This document shows positions 12,031-24,167 of a DNA stretch of 64,000 nucleotides, piece after piece. The translations under genes were made by a program, and so were the position numbers. How positions within the stretch are numbered: position 1 is the stretch's first letter; the number at the start of each line of letters is the position of its first letter. Origin of the DNA: Tragulus kanchil (Eukaryota > Chordata > Mammalia > Artiodactyla > Tragulidae); contig JAIOJX010000006.1 of the NCBI GenBank assembly GCA_022376925.1, positions 55,213,658 to 55,277,657 on the forward strand. The letters are read 5' to 3'. A model generated the notes under the pieces. That model saw nothing but the letters and a program-made list of their open reading frames with translations, was not told the DNA's origin and made no database searches.

Positions 12031-12897
12031 TTTTTAAATTTTGGCCTCCACCATTGGTTTCTTTCTTTCTTTTTTTTTTTTTAAGATTTATTTATTTATT
12101 TTGGGTGGGTGGGGTGGGGAGGGAGGGGAGCAGGCGGGCTATTTCTATTGGTCTTTCATTTGTCTATTTTCATCCATCTTTGTTCTTTGGCCCACGTGGG
12201 CCTCCCATCGCGGTGGCCTCTGTTGTCGCAGAGCAATGGCTCTGGGCGCATGTGCTCCAGAGCTCTGGCGCAGTAATTGGACACATTGGTCCAGCCGCTC
12301 CACGGCACGTGGGATCTTCCCAGGCCAGGGATCGAACCGGCACCCCTTGCACTGCAAGGCGGTGTCCTTACCCACTGGACCACCAGGGAAACCCCCCTCC
12401 ATTGGTTTTTGATTTATTTATTTTCATCCATCTTTATTTGACCTGTGTGGGCCTCGCATTGCAGTGGACTCTGTTCTTGCAGAACACCGGATCTGGGCAC
12501 ACACGCTCCGGAGCGCTGGCTCCTAATTGGACACACCAGTCCAGCCGCTCCGCAGCACATGGGATCTTTCCGGGCCAGGGATCGAACTGGCGCCCCTTGC
12601 ACTGCAAGGCGGTGTCCTTACCCACTGGACCACCAGGGAAACCCCCCTCCATTGGTTTTTGATTTATTTACTTTCATCCATCTTCATTCTTTGACCTGCG
12701 TGGGCCTCCCATTGCAGTGGCCTCTCTCGTCGCAGAGCACCAACTCTGGGCACATGCACTCCAGAGCGCTGGCTTGTAATTGGACACACCAGTCCAGCCG
12801 CTCCGCAGCACATGGGATCTTCCTGGGCCAGGGATCGAACTGGTGCCCCTTACACTGCAAGGCAGACTCTATACCCACTGAACCACCAGGGAAGCCC
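12031..12897 (-). mobile_element. Three-unit array of CHR-type tRNA-Glu SINEs
   Basis: Three minus-strand copies lie head to tail: about 12070-12396, 12411-12646 and 12661-12897. Read on the minus strand, each begins ccctggtggtccagtgggta-like (A box) with a ttcgatccctgg B box, as in tRNA-Glu SINEs. The whole block sits in a MIR and is flanked by aaataatacatctt (12017-12030) and aaatagtacatctt (12899-12912), a 14-bp target duplication with one mismatch. The linker cctccattggttttt between units also flanks unit 1 (cctccaccattggttt at 12045). This suggests one SINE inserted in the tail of another, followed by tandem duplication. Confidence 0.85.
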
Positions 12898-12912
12898 AAA
12901 ATAGTACATCTT

Positions 12913-12945
12913 AAAGAATACCAGGGGCTCAATAACTGTTAATCC
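12913..12945 (+). mobile_element. MIR SINE, 3' portion after the SINE array
   Basis: gaataccaggggctcaataa followed by ctgttaat completes the MIR begun at 11885. Confidence 0.7.
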
Positions 12946-13019
12946 TCCAGCTTCCTCTTGTCTGTTTTTGCTGCCAACATGAGGGTTATTCCCTCATCAG
13001 ACTTGTTTCTCTCTACTTC

Positions 13020-13620
13020 CTGTCTCTCCCTCTTTCATCCATTTTATATATGCTACCATGGTCCTCTCCCTAAACCCAGTGTTTATCCTGAGATTCAACC
13101 ACCAACAGGATAAAAATTCAACCAGTCTTATTCCAAGGGACCCTTTCAGACCTCTAATACACCCCAGCACCAGCTCCTATTTCCAGCAAAGTAGACAACC
13201 ACTACTTCTTTGAACATACAGTTCTACATTTTTATCCCTAGGCCGTTTCTCCTAAGGGCTCATCCACTAATTATGCCCAACTATTACTGAGAATCCAAAT
13301 CTTATTCTCAAGACACAGCGGTGGTCTTCGTTTCCCAATTATCAGATGTAATGTGTGCTTGCTCTTCTGACATGTGTATCCCAATTAAGGTAATTAGTTT
13401 CACATTTCTTTGTTGGAATAATACTTTTCCTGTTGTTTAAAAGGCCCTTTTAACCTTGCTTCATCGTTTTTTCCTCTTCTACCAGATGCTAAAATCTTCA
13501 GGAGCAGGGGCTGTTTTGTATCCATGTATCTTTGTATTCCAACTACTGCTTAACATGCAACCTCATGTTTGTCCAACCCCATGTGGAGCAGTTTGCTCTG
13601 TGACAGGCATTCAGCATATG
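13020..13620 (+). mobile_element. L2 LINE 3' region
   Basis: The tell-tale L2 segment aggagcaggggctgttttgt followed by tctttgtattccaactactg lies near 13500-13550, preceded by diverged L2-like text. The boundaries are approximate. Confidence 0.5.
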
Positions 13621-13914
13621 AAAATAAATACCAAGACAAGACATATAAAGATTTCTCGCCCTAATTATGGAAGCAGACAATAAATAGGATGAATACCATG
13701 ATGTAGCAGATAAAAGTGTCCACGGATTCTTCGTAACTTCTTTCTTCAAAGGGTGAAGTCTATTCACCTGTCCCTTGAATCTGGGTGTTCCTATGATGTG
13801 CTTTTCCAAAAGAATGTAGCAGACCTGACACTGAGTTTTCACAGCATGTGTTCTCTTTCTCTTAGGAGATTAGAATTATGAGAACAAGTCTAGGTCAGTC
13901 TTGTTGAGGATGGA

Positions 13915-14960
13915 GGCCCAGCCTTTCTGGCCATCTCTCCATGAATGAATCCAGCCAACCATTCCGATTCTTTGTGACCCTATAAACTGCAGCATGACAG
14001 CCTTCCCTGTCCTTCACCGTCTCCCTGAGTTTGCTCAAGCTCGTGTCCCTTGAGTCAGTGATGCCATCCAACCGTCTCAGTCTCTGTTGCTTCATTCTCC
14101 TCTTGACCTCAGTCTTTATCAGGATCAGGATTTTTTTCAATGAGTCTGTTCTTTGTATCAGGTGGCTGAAGTATTCAGCTTCAGCATTAATTCTTCCATT
14201 GTATATTTAGTGTTGAGTTCCTTTAGGAATTACTGGTCTGATCTCCTTGGTGTCCAAGGGACTCTTCAAGAGTGTTCTCTAGCATCACAGTTTGAAAGCA
14301 TCAGTTATTTGGCTCTCAGCCTTCTTTATGGTCCAACTCACATACATACATGACTACTGGAAAAATGTTAGCTTTGACTATATAGACCTTTGTCAGTAAA
14401 ATGATGTCTCTGCTTCTTGCATCTTTTAATTCTGTGGCTGCAGTCACCATCCACAGTAATTTTGCAGCCCAAGAAAATAAAATCTGTCACTGTTTCCACT
14501 TTTCCCCCATTTACTTGCCCTGAAGTAATGGAACCAGATGTTGAGTTTTAAGCCAGCTTTTTGCTCTCCTTTTTCACCCTCATTAAGAGACTATTTCATT
14601 TCTTTTCACTTTCTGCCATTAGGGTGGTATCATCTACATGTCTGGGGTTGTTGATATTTTTCCTGGCAATCTTGATTCCTGCCCAGTATTTTGCATGATG
14701 TACTCTGCATGTAAGTTAAACAAGCAAGCTGTCAATATACTGCCTTGACATACTCCTTTCCCAGTTTGGAACTAGTTCATTGTTCCATGTCCAGTTCTAC
14801 CCATTGCTTCTTGTCCTGTATACATGTTTCACAGGAGGCAGGTAAGGTGATCTGGTATTCCCGTCTCTTAGAATTTTCCAGTTCGTTTGCAATCCACACA
14901 TTCAAAGGCTTTAATGTAGTCAATGAGGCAGAAGTAGATCTTTTAAAAACAATTCACTGA
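13915..14960 (-). mobile_element. BovB LINE, 5'-truncated 3' portion
   Basis: The minus strand follows the BovB ORF from the RT domain to the 3' end. On the plus strand the order is gattctttgtgaccctataa, tgagtcagtgatgccatcc, ccatccacagtaattttgc, cactttctgccattaggg, ttgttccatgtccagttc, tgtagtcaatgaggcagaag. The RT catalytic region is recognisable (VDDT-like) but the frame is broken by stops and indels. The element breaks off near 14960, upstream of the palm domain. It is a pseudo-element of the RTE clade, a family specific to ruminants and some reptiles. Confidence 0.9.
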
Positions 14961-15957
14961 CCTGGAACAATGGACTTGTTTAGGTTAACCTGCTTGATTA
15001 TGAGTATAGACAGCGTATCTCAGTTATAGGGCCAATAATGGCCATAGTTTCCATTAACCTTCATAACAAAACAAATAGGAGATGACAAAGAATTATTCTT
15101 TATTACCCAAATATCTCTCAATACTTTTTCTTAGGTACCATCTGGGATTTTATAATATCAAGTAGGACTTTTTGTTTCCCCTTATGAGCTATTAATGAAA
15201 GCAGATACTTCAAAAAGAAAAGAAAGCAGATACTTCAAAATACACCCTTCATGGTGCTGTGATGGTTGATATGAATTGACTCACTCAGCTTCAGTGTTTT
15301 TCCTTCTGGTGAGCCTTGCTATGTGTGAAGGTTGGAAAGCTAAAAAAATTTTATTTCCTAGACTGCTTTCAGAAAGCTAAGGTTTTGTATAAATTAGGTT
15401 CACCAAGTTGAATTATTGAAAGGATAAATTCCTGCCCCTTTGGTTATTTTCTGTTGGCAAGCACGGTCCTGGGGCACTCTGGTTATTCTGCTGCCGCATG
15501 CAAACGCCCATTTGCCGGTTTTGTGGTGGGCAAGAGGCAGTTTCATTTGAAGTACTAGCAACTTTCTAAATCAAATGTCCTGATTCCTAGATCAGTGGTA
15601 TGGTGTATGCTCTTGTACTCAGTTCTGTACTGCTTGGGGAGTAGCCTAGAACCCTTTTAACAGGATGTAAGTCTAATTTCTGGTATTAAATCTCCTGCTT
15701 AATGTACATCATGTGGTCTCTGTCTTGTGCAGTGAACATTTACAGATGGTATAAGAAGTGTGTAAAGAAAGCAAATGAGAATCCAACCAAGTGCATGACT
15801 AATTCTGTTTGGGAGATTTGGAGGAGTTTCCATAGGGAAACTAATAATATTATGTATTTTGAGGATGACTAATAATTATTATTTGGTGGGCAACTAAGTG
15901 TGGAAAGGACAATCTAAGCATTGAACTTGTGTAGAAGCACAAATGTGTCAAAGATAA
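14961..15957. other. Unassigned single-copy sequence
   Basis: No gene or repeat family recognised. A small tandem duplication of gaaagcagatacttcaaaa lies at about 15197-15240. Confidence 0.4.
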
Positions 15958-18181
15958 TAGTGTTCAGGGAATGATAAGTAGTCTACTGAATATCCAGTGT
16001 CATTTTCAGCCCATCTTTTAGTACATTGTTTTAATGACACAGTCACACCTCAGTTAATGTTTCCCCATAGAGTGTGACTTCTTCACATTGCTTTTCATTC
16101 ACAAACATGTATGTGTGTGTATATATTTCTCATATATATATTTCTCATGTCTAGTCAACCAGTCTATAGAGAGGGTCAGGGAGAAGTTTAGTAAAGTGAT
16201 GAGGATGAGGGGCTTGGTAATTAGGGTGCCTTGATGTTGCCCACTCTCTCCATTTTCTTCTTTGTGAAAACAGAGAAAATAATAGTACCCTCCCACTATA
16301 GAACTGTCTTCAGGATTAGAATTAACACACGTAAAATTCCCAGAACATAGTAAACATGCAGAAAATCCTCAACAAATGTTAGTATGGAAATCATTTTTCT
16401 TAAGAGTTGTACTGTCTCAGCCATTGAGTGCTAGTGTGCTAGCTTGTACTCTCTGCAGTTGAAATGACCTTCACAAGGCTGTTTGTTTGCTGCCCTATGG
16501 TATTTCTTTATACTGTTATTAACTTGTTTTTGAGAACTATTTTGACCTCTTCTGGCTATTAAAAGAAATGCCAAGAGAGTGCTCATAGTGCCAAAAAATT
16601 GCCAAGAAAGATTTTCGTGCTGGGTGTTAAAATGCAAAGTTTATACTGGTTCAGGGCATTTGGTGTAATGGGCAAGGCAACAGAAGATAAATATCAGTAG
16701 AAATCGTTGGAAATCCTTTGACATTTTAAAGGGTATTGTAAAGATTACAACAAAACAGCAGTTGTTTGACAAAACCTGAAGGGAACTATGGAAGTGGCAC
16801 AGAGATTCTGCTAAAACAACTCTGAGACTTTTTAATATTCTCACTTGCAAGAAAATATTCCCTATACAGAAAAGCTGAACCTATATCTTTTTAAAATCTA
16901 TACTCTCTATCTATATTGTCTTCTTTCATCCTTGTCAGCACTTTCACATTTCTTGAGATCTTTGGGACTTGAGTTTTGTTGTCTGTTTCATAGACTTGCC
17001 TGCCAACACTCAGCAAAACTTCAACTGCGTAGCTTCAGCTCCTTTTAATTTTAGCTGTAAGGCAGTTCATAGTGTTCAGGGAATGATAAGTAGTCTACTG
17101 AATATCCAGTGTCATTTTCAGCCCATCTTTTAGTACATTGTTTTAATGACACAGTCACACCTCAGTTAATGTTTCCCCATAGAGTGTGACTTCTTCACAT
17201 TGCTTTTCATTCACAAACATGTATGTGTGTGTATATATTTCTCATATATATATTTCTCATGTCTAGTCAACCAGTCTATAGAGAGGGTCAGGGAGAAGTT
17301 TAGTAAAGTGATGAGGATGAGGGGCTTGGTAATTAGGGTGCCTTGATGTTGCCCACTCTCTCCATTTTCTTCTTTGTGAAAACAGAGAAAATAATAGTAC
17401 CCTCCCACTATAGAACTGTCTTCAGGATTAGAATTAACACACGTAAAATTCCCAGAACATAGTAAACATGCAGAAAATCCTCAACAAATGTTAGTATGGA
17501 AATCTTTTTTCTTAAGAGTTGTACTGTCTCAGCCATTGAGTGCTAGTGTGCTAGCTTGTACTCTCTGCAGTTGAAATGACCTTCACAAGGCTGTTTGTTT
17601 GCTGCCCTATGGTATTTCTTTATACTGTTATTAACTTGTTTTTGAGAACTATTTTGACCTCTTCTGGCTATTAAAAGAAATGCCAAGAGAGTGCTCATAG
17701 TGCCAAAAAATTGCCAAGAAAGATTTTCGTGCTGGGTGTTAAAATGCAAAGTTTATACTGGTTCAGGGCATTTGGTGTAATGGGCAAGGCAACAGAAGAT
17801 AAATATCAGTAGAAATCGTTGGAAATCCTTTGACATTTTAAAGGGTATTGTAAAGATTACAACAAAACAGCAGTTGTTTGACAAAACCTGAAGGGAACTA
17901 TGGAAGTGGCACAGAGATTCTGCTAAAACAACTCTGAGACTTTTTAATATTCTCACTTGCAAGAAAATATTCCCTATACAGAAAAGCTGAACCTATATCT
18001 TTTTAAAATCTATACTCTCTATCTATATTGTCTTCTTTCATCCTTGTCAGCACTTTCACATTTCTTGAGATCTTTGGGACTTGAGTTTTGTTGTCTGTTT
18101 CATAGACTTGCCTGCCAACACTCAGCAAAACTTCAACTGCGTAGCTTCAGCTCCTTTTAATTTTAGCTGTAAGGCAGTTCA
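15958..18181. repeat. Direct duplication pair 5 (15958-17069 / 17070-18181)
   Basis: The copies are exactly 1112 bp apart and abut with no spacer. They differ at almost no positions (for example aatcatttttc versus aatcttttttc), too little divergence for an old duplication. Confidence 0.95.
16190..16395 (+). mobile_element. MIR SINE
   Basis: It reads gatgaggggcttggtaatta, gagaaaataatagtaccctc, attcccagaacatagtaaac and cctcaacaaatgttag, which is the MIR order in sense orientation. The artefactual copy is at 17302-17507. Confidence 0.6.
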
Positions 18182-18464
18182 GTAAAACTACAACATAGGC
18201 CTTGGTTGTCCAGTAGTTTTGACCTACTCTTTAAATTAGGAACCTCCGCATTAGGAAAGACCTTAAGTTCACCCTCGCATACCACTATAGAGTACTTCTG
18301 TACTCAGGAGAACTTGATAACTTGTTGTCATAGCTCATCCTTGGATTTGCTTCATCACACTACAATTTTTAAATTTTTTGCAATCTTTTCCTAATCTAGA
18401 ATTAAAACACTTCCCTTTATTGCTATTATTAATACAATTGTTTCTTCACAGACTTTCCTTTAAC

Positions 18465-18690
18465 CAACATTTACTAAAGAATCTACCTTGTATGTTCTAG
18501 GCTTTTGGGATTCAGAACAGAAGGATGCCGTCCCTATTCCCAGGGAAAACTCAGTGTGATGGAAGAGACAAAGTAGGAAGAACAGCAGGTGACTCAAGCT
18601 GTGAGATAAGCAGTTTCAGAATTCTGGGACACAGACCAAGACTTCCTTGAGGAGAAAAACTAGAATTCATATTGGAAGGCATCTAGAGAT
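18465..18690 (-). mobile_element. L2 LINE fragment
   Basis: aaccaacatttactaaagaa, tgttctaggcttttgggatt, ccgtccctattcccaggg and aagacttccttgaggag are the L2 3' region in reverse. Copy at 19521-19746. Confidence 0.6.
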
Positions 18691-18778
18691 GGCAGAGATT
18701 TTGGTTTTTTGGTTTTTGATGGTTTCTCTACTTTTAACAGTTTTCCTGAAATATAATTCATACCTCATATCAATGGCT

Positions 18779-18832
18779 TTTTTTTTTTTTTGCAGTGTGC
18801 ATAAGTAATATTTTTTTTGTTCTTTATTTTAA
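18779..18832 (-). other. Double poly(A) at the L1 3' end (possible 3' transduction)
   Basis: On the minus strand the L1 3' UTR ends in aaaataaagaac plus eight A, then 19 bases of non-L1 sequence (complement of 18792-18810), then a second and longer A run that abuts the target duplication. Repeated at 19834-19885. Confidence 0.5.
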
Positions 18833-20318
18833 AGATTCTACAGAATTTTGTTGTTCACCAACATGTATTTTCCCAGATCATTCATATGCATATCCTTGGA
18901 CCCTCCCCCCACCCAGTTACCCCTCCACCCTCCAGACCATCGCCCCAAGTGATTGTAGGTACACCTATTCCCTTAGCACAGTGACCATAGCTATCTTTTC
19001 CACACGTGCCAGTATAGGTTTCGATGTTACTTCCTCTATGCCTCCCTCTCACTGTTCGGTCTCCACAATGTCCTTATGTCTATTCTCTGTTTTCCATCCT
19101 TGTCAGCACTTTCACATTTCTTGAGATCTTTGGGACTTGAGTTTTGTTGTCTGTTTCATAGACTTGCCTGCCAACACTCAGCAAAACTTCAACTGCGTAG
19201 CTTCAGCTCCTTTTAATTTTAGCTGTAAGGCAGTTCAGTAAAACTACAACATAGGCCTTGGTTGTCCAGTAGTTTTGACCTACTCTTTAAATTAGGAACC
19301 TCCGCATTAGGAAAGACCTTAAGTTCACCCTCGCATACCACTATAGAGTACTTCTGTACTCAGGAGAACTTGATAACTTGTTGTCATAGCTCATCCTTGG
19401 ATTTGCTTCATCACACTACAATTTTTAAATTTTTTGCAATCTTTTCCTAATCTAGAATTAAAACACTTCCCTTTATTGCTATTATTAATACAATTGTTTC
19501 TTCACAGACTTTCCTTTAACCAACATTTACTAAAGAATCTACCTTGTATGTTCTAGGCTTTTGGGATTCAGAACAGAAGGATGCCGTCCCTATTCCCAGG
19601 GAAAACTCAGTGTGATGGAAGAGACAAAGTAGGAAGAACAGCAGGTGACTCAAGCTGTGAGATAAGCAGTTTCAGAATTCTGGGACACAGACCAAGACTT
19701 CCTTGAGGAGAAAAACTAGAATTCATATTGGAAGGCATCTAGAGATGGCAGAGATTTTGGTTTTTTGGTTTTTGATGGTTTCTCTACTTTTAACAGTTTT
19801 CCTGAAATATAATTCATACCTCATATCAATGGCTTTTTTTTTTTGCAGTGTGCATAAGTAATATTTTTTTTGTTCTTTATTTTAAAGATTCTACAGAATT
19901 TTGTTGTTCACCAACATGTATTTTCCCAGATCATTCATATGCATATCCTTGGACCCTCCCCCCACCCAGTTACCCCCCTCCACCCCTCCAGACCATCGCC
20001 CCAAGTGATTGTAGGTACACCTATTCCCTTAGCACAGTGACCATAGCTATCTTTTCCACACGTGCCAGTATAGGTTTCGATGTTACTTCCTCTATGCCTC
20101 CCTCTCACTGTTCGGTCTCCACAATGTCCTTATGTCTATTCTCTGTTTTTCCATGAGTTCACTGCGTGTGTTATCATGACCATCTTACTAGATTCCATAT
20201 ATATATGAGTTAGTATACTGTACTTGTCTTTCCCTTTTTGACTTACTTCACTTTCTATGATAGGTTCTAGAGCTAGCCACCTCGTTAGGACTGAGTCTTC
20301 TGCATTTCTTTTAACAGC

Positions 20319-21060
20319 TTAGTAGTATTCCATTGTATATATGTACCAGAGCTTCTGGATCCATTCATTCGTCAATGGACATCTAGGTTGCTTCCATGTT
20401 CTGGCTATTGTATAGAGAGTTGCAATGAACATTGGGGTCCAGGTGCCTCTTTCAGTTTTGATTTCATCAGGATATAGGCCTAATAGTGGGATGGCTGGGT
20501 CATAGGGTGCTTCTATTTTTAGTTTTTTAAGGAATCTCCATACTATCTTCCATAGAGGCTGTATCAGTTTACATTCCCACCAGCAATACAAGAGGGTTCC
20601 TTTTTCTCCGCACCCTCTCCAGCATTTATTGTCTGTCGATTTGTGGATGATGGCCATTTTGACGGGTATGAGGTGGTATCTCATTGTGGTTTTAATTTGC
20701 ATTTCTCTAATGATAAGTGAGATTGAGCATCATTTCATGTGCTTTTGGGCCATCTGTATGTCCTCTTTGGAGAGGCATCTCTTTAGACCTTTTTCCCATT
20801 TTTTGATTGGGTTCTTCATTTTCCCTGTGCTGAGTTGTCTGAGTTGCTTGTAGATTTTGGAGATTAATTCTTTGTCTGTTATTTCATTTGCTTTGATTTT
20901 CTCCCACTCTGTGGGGTGTCTGTTCAGCTTTTTTGTAATTTCTTTTGCTGTACAAAAGCTTTTAAGTTTCATGAGGTCCCACGTGTTCACATTTCTTTTC
21001 AGTTCCACTATTCTAGTAGGTGGGTCAGGGAAGATTTGCTTTAATTTATGTCCTTGAGTG
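20319..21060 (-). pseudogene. L1 ORF2 C-terminal region
   Basis: Role in the family: the C-terminal segment of ORF2p, with a cysteine-rich motif that aids RNA binding and retrotransposition. Seen: two frames (21008-20730 and 20702-20319) give recognisable L1 text such as [17 protein letters not shown] and [17 protein letters not shown]. In the CX3CX7HX4C motif the His is replaced by Tyr; the plus-strand L1 at 40867 keeps His. The frame ends at IYTMEYY with a premature stop where related copies continue YSAVKRNAEES. The break between the two frames is a further lesion. Confidence 0.85.
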
Positions 21061-21238
21061 TTTTGCCTATATTTTCCTCTAAGAGTTTGATGGTTTCTGG
21101 TCTTACATTTAGGTCTTTAATCCATTTTGAGTTGATCTTTGTGTATGGTGTCAGGGAATGTTCTGAATTCATTTTTTTGCATGTAGCTGTCCAATTTTCC
21201 CAGTACCAGTTGTTGAAGAGGCTGTCTTTGTCCCATTT

Positions 21239-23443
21239 TGTAGTTTTGCGTCCTTTGTCAAAAATAAGGTCCCCATAGGTGTGTGGGTTTATCTCTGGGT
21301 TTTCGATCTTATTCCATTGGTCGATATTTCTGTTTTTGTGACAGTACCATACTGTCTTGAGGACTGTTGCTTTGTAGTAGAGTCTGAAGTTAGGGAGGCT
21401 GATTCCACCAACTCTGTTCTTCTTCTTTTTTTTTTAAATTTTTATTATTTATTTGTCTATTGGGGGATGGGATGGGGAAGGAGGGGGATGGGCGGGCCAC
21501 TTCTATTGGTCTTTCATTTCTCTATTTTCATCCGTCTTTGTTCTTTGACTCCTGTGGGCCTCCCATCGCGGTGGCGTCGGTCGTCGCAGAGTGCTGGTTC
21601 TGGGCGCATGCGCTCCAGAGCTCCGGCTTGGCAATTGGACACATCAGTCCAGCTGCTCCGCGGCACGTGGGATCTTCCCAGGCCAGGGATCGAACTGACG
21701 CCCCTTGCACTGCAAGGCGGTGTCCTTACCCACTGAACCACCAAGGGAAGCCCAACTCCGTTTTTCTTTCTCAGGATTGCTTTGGCTATTCGAGGTCTTT
21801 TGTGTTTCCATATGAAATGTGTTATTGTTTGGTCTAGTTCTGTGAAAACTGTCAATGGTCGTTGGATAGGTATTGCATTGAATCTGATATTTGGTAGTAT
21901 GGTCATTTTCACAATATTGATTCTTCCAATCCAGGAACATGGAATATCTCTCCATCTGTGTAAGTCTTCTTTAATGTCTCTCATGAGTGTCTTGTAATTT
22001 TCTGTGTACAATTCTTTTGTTTCTTTGGGTAGGTTAATTCCTAGATATTTGACTCTTTTGGTTGCAATGGTGAAGGGGACTGCCTCTTTAATTTAGTTTT
22101 CTGATTTTTCACTCTTTGTGTATAGGAATGCCAGTGATTTCTGTGTGTTGACTTTGTATCCCGCAACTTTGCTGAATTCATTGATTAGCTCTAGTAGCTT
22201 TGTAACCGTGTCTTTGGGATTTCTATGTATAATATCATGTCGTCTGCAAAAAGAGAGCTTGAATTCTTCCTTTCCAATCTGGATTCCTTTGATTTCTTTC
22301 TCTTCTCTTATTTCTGTTGCTAGAACTTCCAGGACTTTATGTCTTGTAGTTTTGCGTCCTTTGTCAAAATAAGGTCCCCATTGGTGTGTCGGTTTCTCTC
22401 TGGGTGTTCGATCTTACTCCATTGCTCGAGACTCCTGTTTTTGTGACAGTACCATACTGTCTTGAGGACTGTTGCTTTGTAGTAGAGTCTGAAGTTAGGG
22501 AGGCTGATTCCACCAACTCTGTTCTTCTTCTTTTTTTTTTTAATTTTTATTATTTATTTGTCTATTGGGGGATGGGATGGGGAAGGAGGGGGATGGGCGG
22601 GCCACTTCTATTGGTCTTTCATTTCTCTATTTTCATCCGTCTTTGTTCTTTGACTCCTGTGGGCCTCCCATCGCGGTGGCGTCGGTCGTCGCAGAGTGCT
22701 GGTTCTGGGCGCATGCGCTCCAGAGCTCCGGCTTGGCAATTGGACACATCAGTCCAGCTGCTCCGCAGCACGTGGGATCTTCCCAGGCCAGGGATCGAAC
22801 TGACGCCCCTTGCACTGCAAGGCGGTGTCCTTACCCACTGAACCACCAAGGGAAGCCCAACTCCGTTTTTCTTTCTCAGGATTGCTTTGGCTATTCGAGG
22901 TCTTTTGTGTTTCCATATGAAATGTGTTATTGTTTGGTCTAGTTCTGTGAAAACTGTCAATGGTCGTTGGATAGGTATTGCATTGAATCTGATATTTGGT
23001 AGTATGGTCATTTTCACAATATTGATTCTTCCAATCCAGGAACATGGAATATCTCTCCATCTGTGTAAGTCTTCTTTAATGTCTCTCATGAGTGTCTTGT
23101 AATTTTCTGTGTACAATTCTTTTGTTTCTTTGGGTAGGTTAATTCCTAGATATTTGACTCTTTTGGTTGCAATGGTGAAGGGGACTGCCTCTTTAATTTA
23201 GTTTTCTGATTTTTCACTCTTTGTGTATAGGAATGCCAGTGATTTCTGTGTGTTGACTTTGTATCCCGCAACTTTGCTGAATTCATTGATTAGCTCTAGT
23301 AGCTTTGTAACCGTGTCTTTGGGATTTCTATGTATAATATCATGTCGTCTGCAAAAAGAGAGAGCTTGAATTCTTCCTTTCCAATCTGGATTCCTTTGAT
23401 TTCTTTCTCTTCTCTTATTTCTGTTGCTAGAACTTCCAGGACT
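21239..23443. repeat. Direct duplication pair 7 (21239-22336 / 22345-23443)
   Basis: The copies are offset by about 1105 bp inside L1 ORF2, with the embedded SINE duplicated too. Mismatches pile up in the first roughly 90 bases of copy 2 (ccattggtgtgtcggtttctc against ccataggtgtgtgggtttatc, written here as 20-base pieces or less) and then almost vanish. Copy 1 lacks two bases in the run before the FADD codons. Confidence 0.93.
21426..21753 (-). mobile_element. CHR-type SINE inserted in L1 ORF2
   Basis: A tRNA-Glu-like head (minus strand gggcttcccttggtggttca, B box ttcgatccctgg) leads into the SINE body and a C-rich then A-rich tail (T run at 21426 on the plus strand). Flanks aactctgttcttctt and aactccgtttttctt resemble a target duplication. 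It splits L1 ORF2 and so is younger than that L1. Second copy at 22531-22858 by duplication 7. Confidence 0.88.
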
Positions 23444-24167
23444 ATGTTGAATAGTAGTGGTGAAAGTGGGCACCCTGTCTTGTTCCTGATCTTAGAGGAA
23501 ATGCTTTCAGTTTTTCACCATTAAGGATAATGTTAGCAGTAGGCTTCTCATATATGGCTTTTATTATGTTGAGATAGGTTCCTTCTATGCCCATTTTCTG
23601 AAGAGTTTTGATCATAAATGGATGTTGTACTTTTTCGAAAGCTTTTCCTGCATCTATTGAGATGATCATGTGATTTTTGTCTCTCCATTTGTTGATATGG
23701 TATATCACATTGATTGATTTGCGGATGTTGAAGAATCCTTACCTGCCTGGGATGAACCTGACTTGATCGTGATGTATGAGTTTTTTGATGTGTCATTGAA
23801 TTCTGTTTGCTAGGATTTTGTTGAGGATCTTGGCATCTAAGTTCATCAGTGAAATTGGTCTGTAATTTTCCTTTTTTGTGTTGTCTTTGCCTGGTTTGGG
23901 TATCAGGGTGATGGTGGCCTCGTAGAATGTGTTTGGGAGTTTTCCTTCCTGTGCAATTTTTGGGAAGAGTTTTAGAAGGACAGGCATTAGCTCTTCTTTA
24001 AATGTTTGGTAGAATTCGGCTGTGAAACCATCTGGCCCTGGGCTTTTATTTTTGGGTAGATTTTTAATCACAGATTCGATTTCTGAGCTTGTGATTGGGT
24101 TGTTCAAAGTTTCTGTTTCTTCCTGGCTCAGTCTTGGGAGTTTAATTTTCTCTAAGAAACTGTCCAT
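22619..24167 (-). pseudogene. L1 ORF2 reverse transcriptase region
   Basis: Role: the RT of L1 ORF2p makes cDNA by target-primed reverse transcription. Seen, in order on the minus strand: [18 protein letters not shown] and [17 protein letters not shown] (24167-23793); [14 protein letters not shown], motif A with the first catalytic Asp (about 23660); PLRSGTRQG (about 23480); FADDMI, motif C, in frame in the second copy of duplication 7 (about 23345-23362). A one-base deletion just after the FADD segment and other indels split the frame. Copy 1 of the duplication (about 22240-22260) has a further two-base loss before FADD. It is a broken RT, not a candidate enzyme. Confidence 0.87.

Larger units (their letters stand above)
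18039..20152. repeat. Direct duplication pair 6 (18039-19094 / 19095-20152)
   Basis: The copies are offset by 1056 bp. Copy 1 starts inside the second copy of pair 5, so catccttgtcagcactttc occurs three times (16927, 18039, 19095). Differences are homopolymer lengths (about 15 versus 11 T near 18785/19838) and C-run lengths near 18930/19980. Confidence 0.94.

Noticed and set aside
12041..12942. Open frames of 60-202 codons in the SINE array, both strands
   Set aside because: They are SINE sequence read in several frames (for example translations of the tRNA-like head) with no host protein motif.
16108..16150. TG/TA-rich stretch as a regulatory element
   Set aside because: A short simple repeat without further support.
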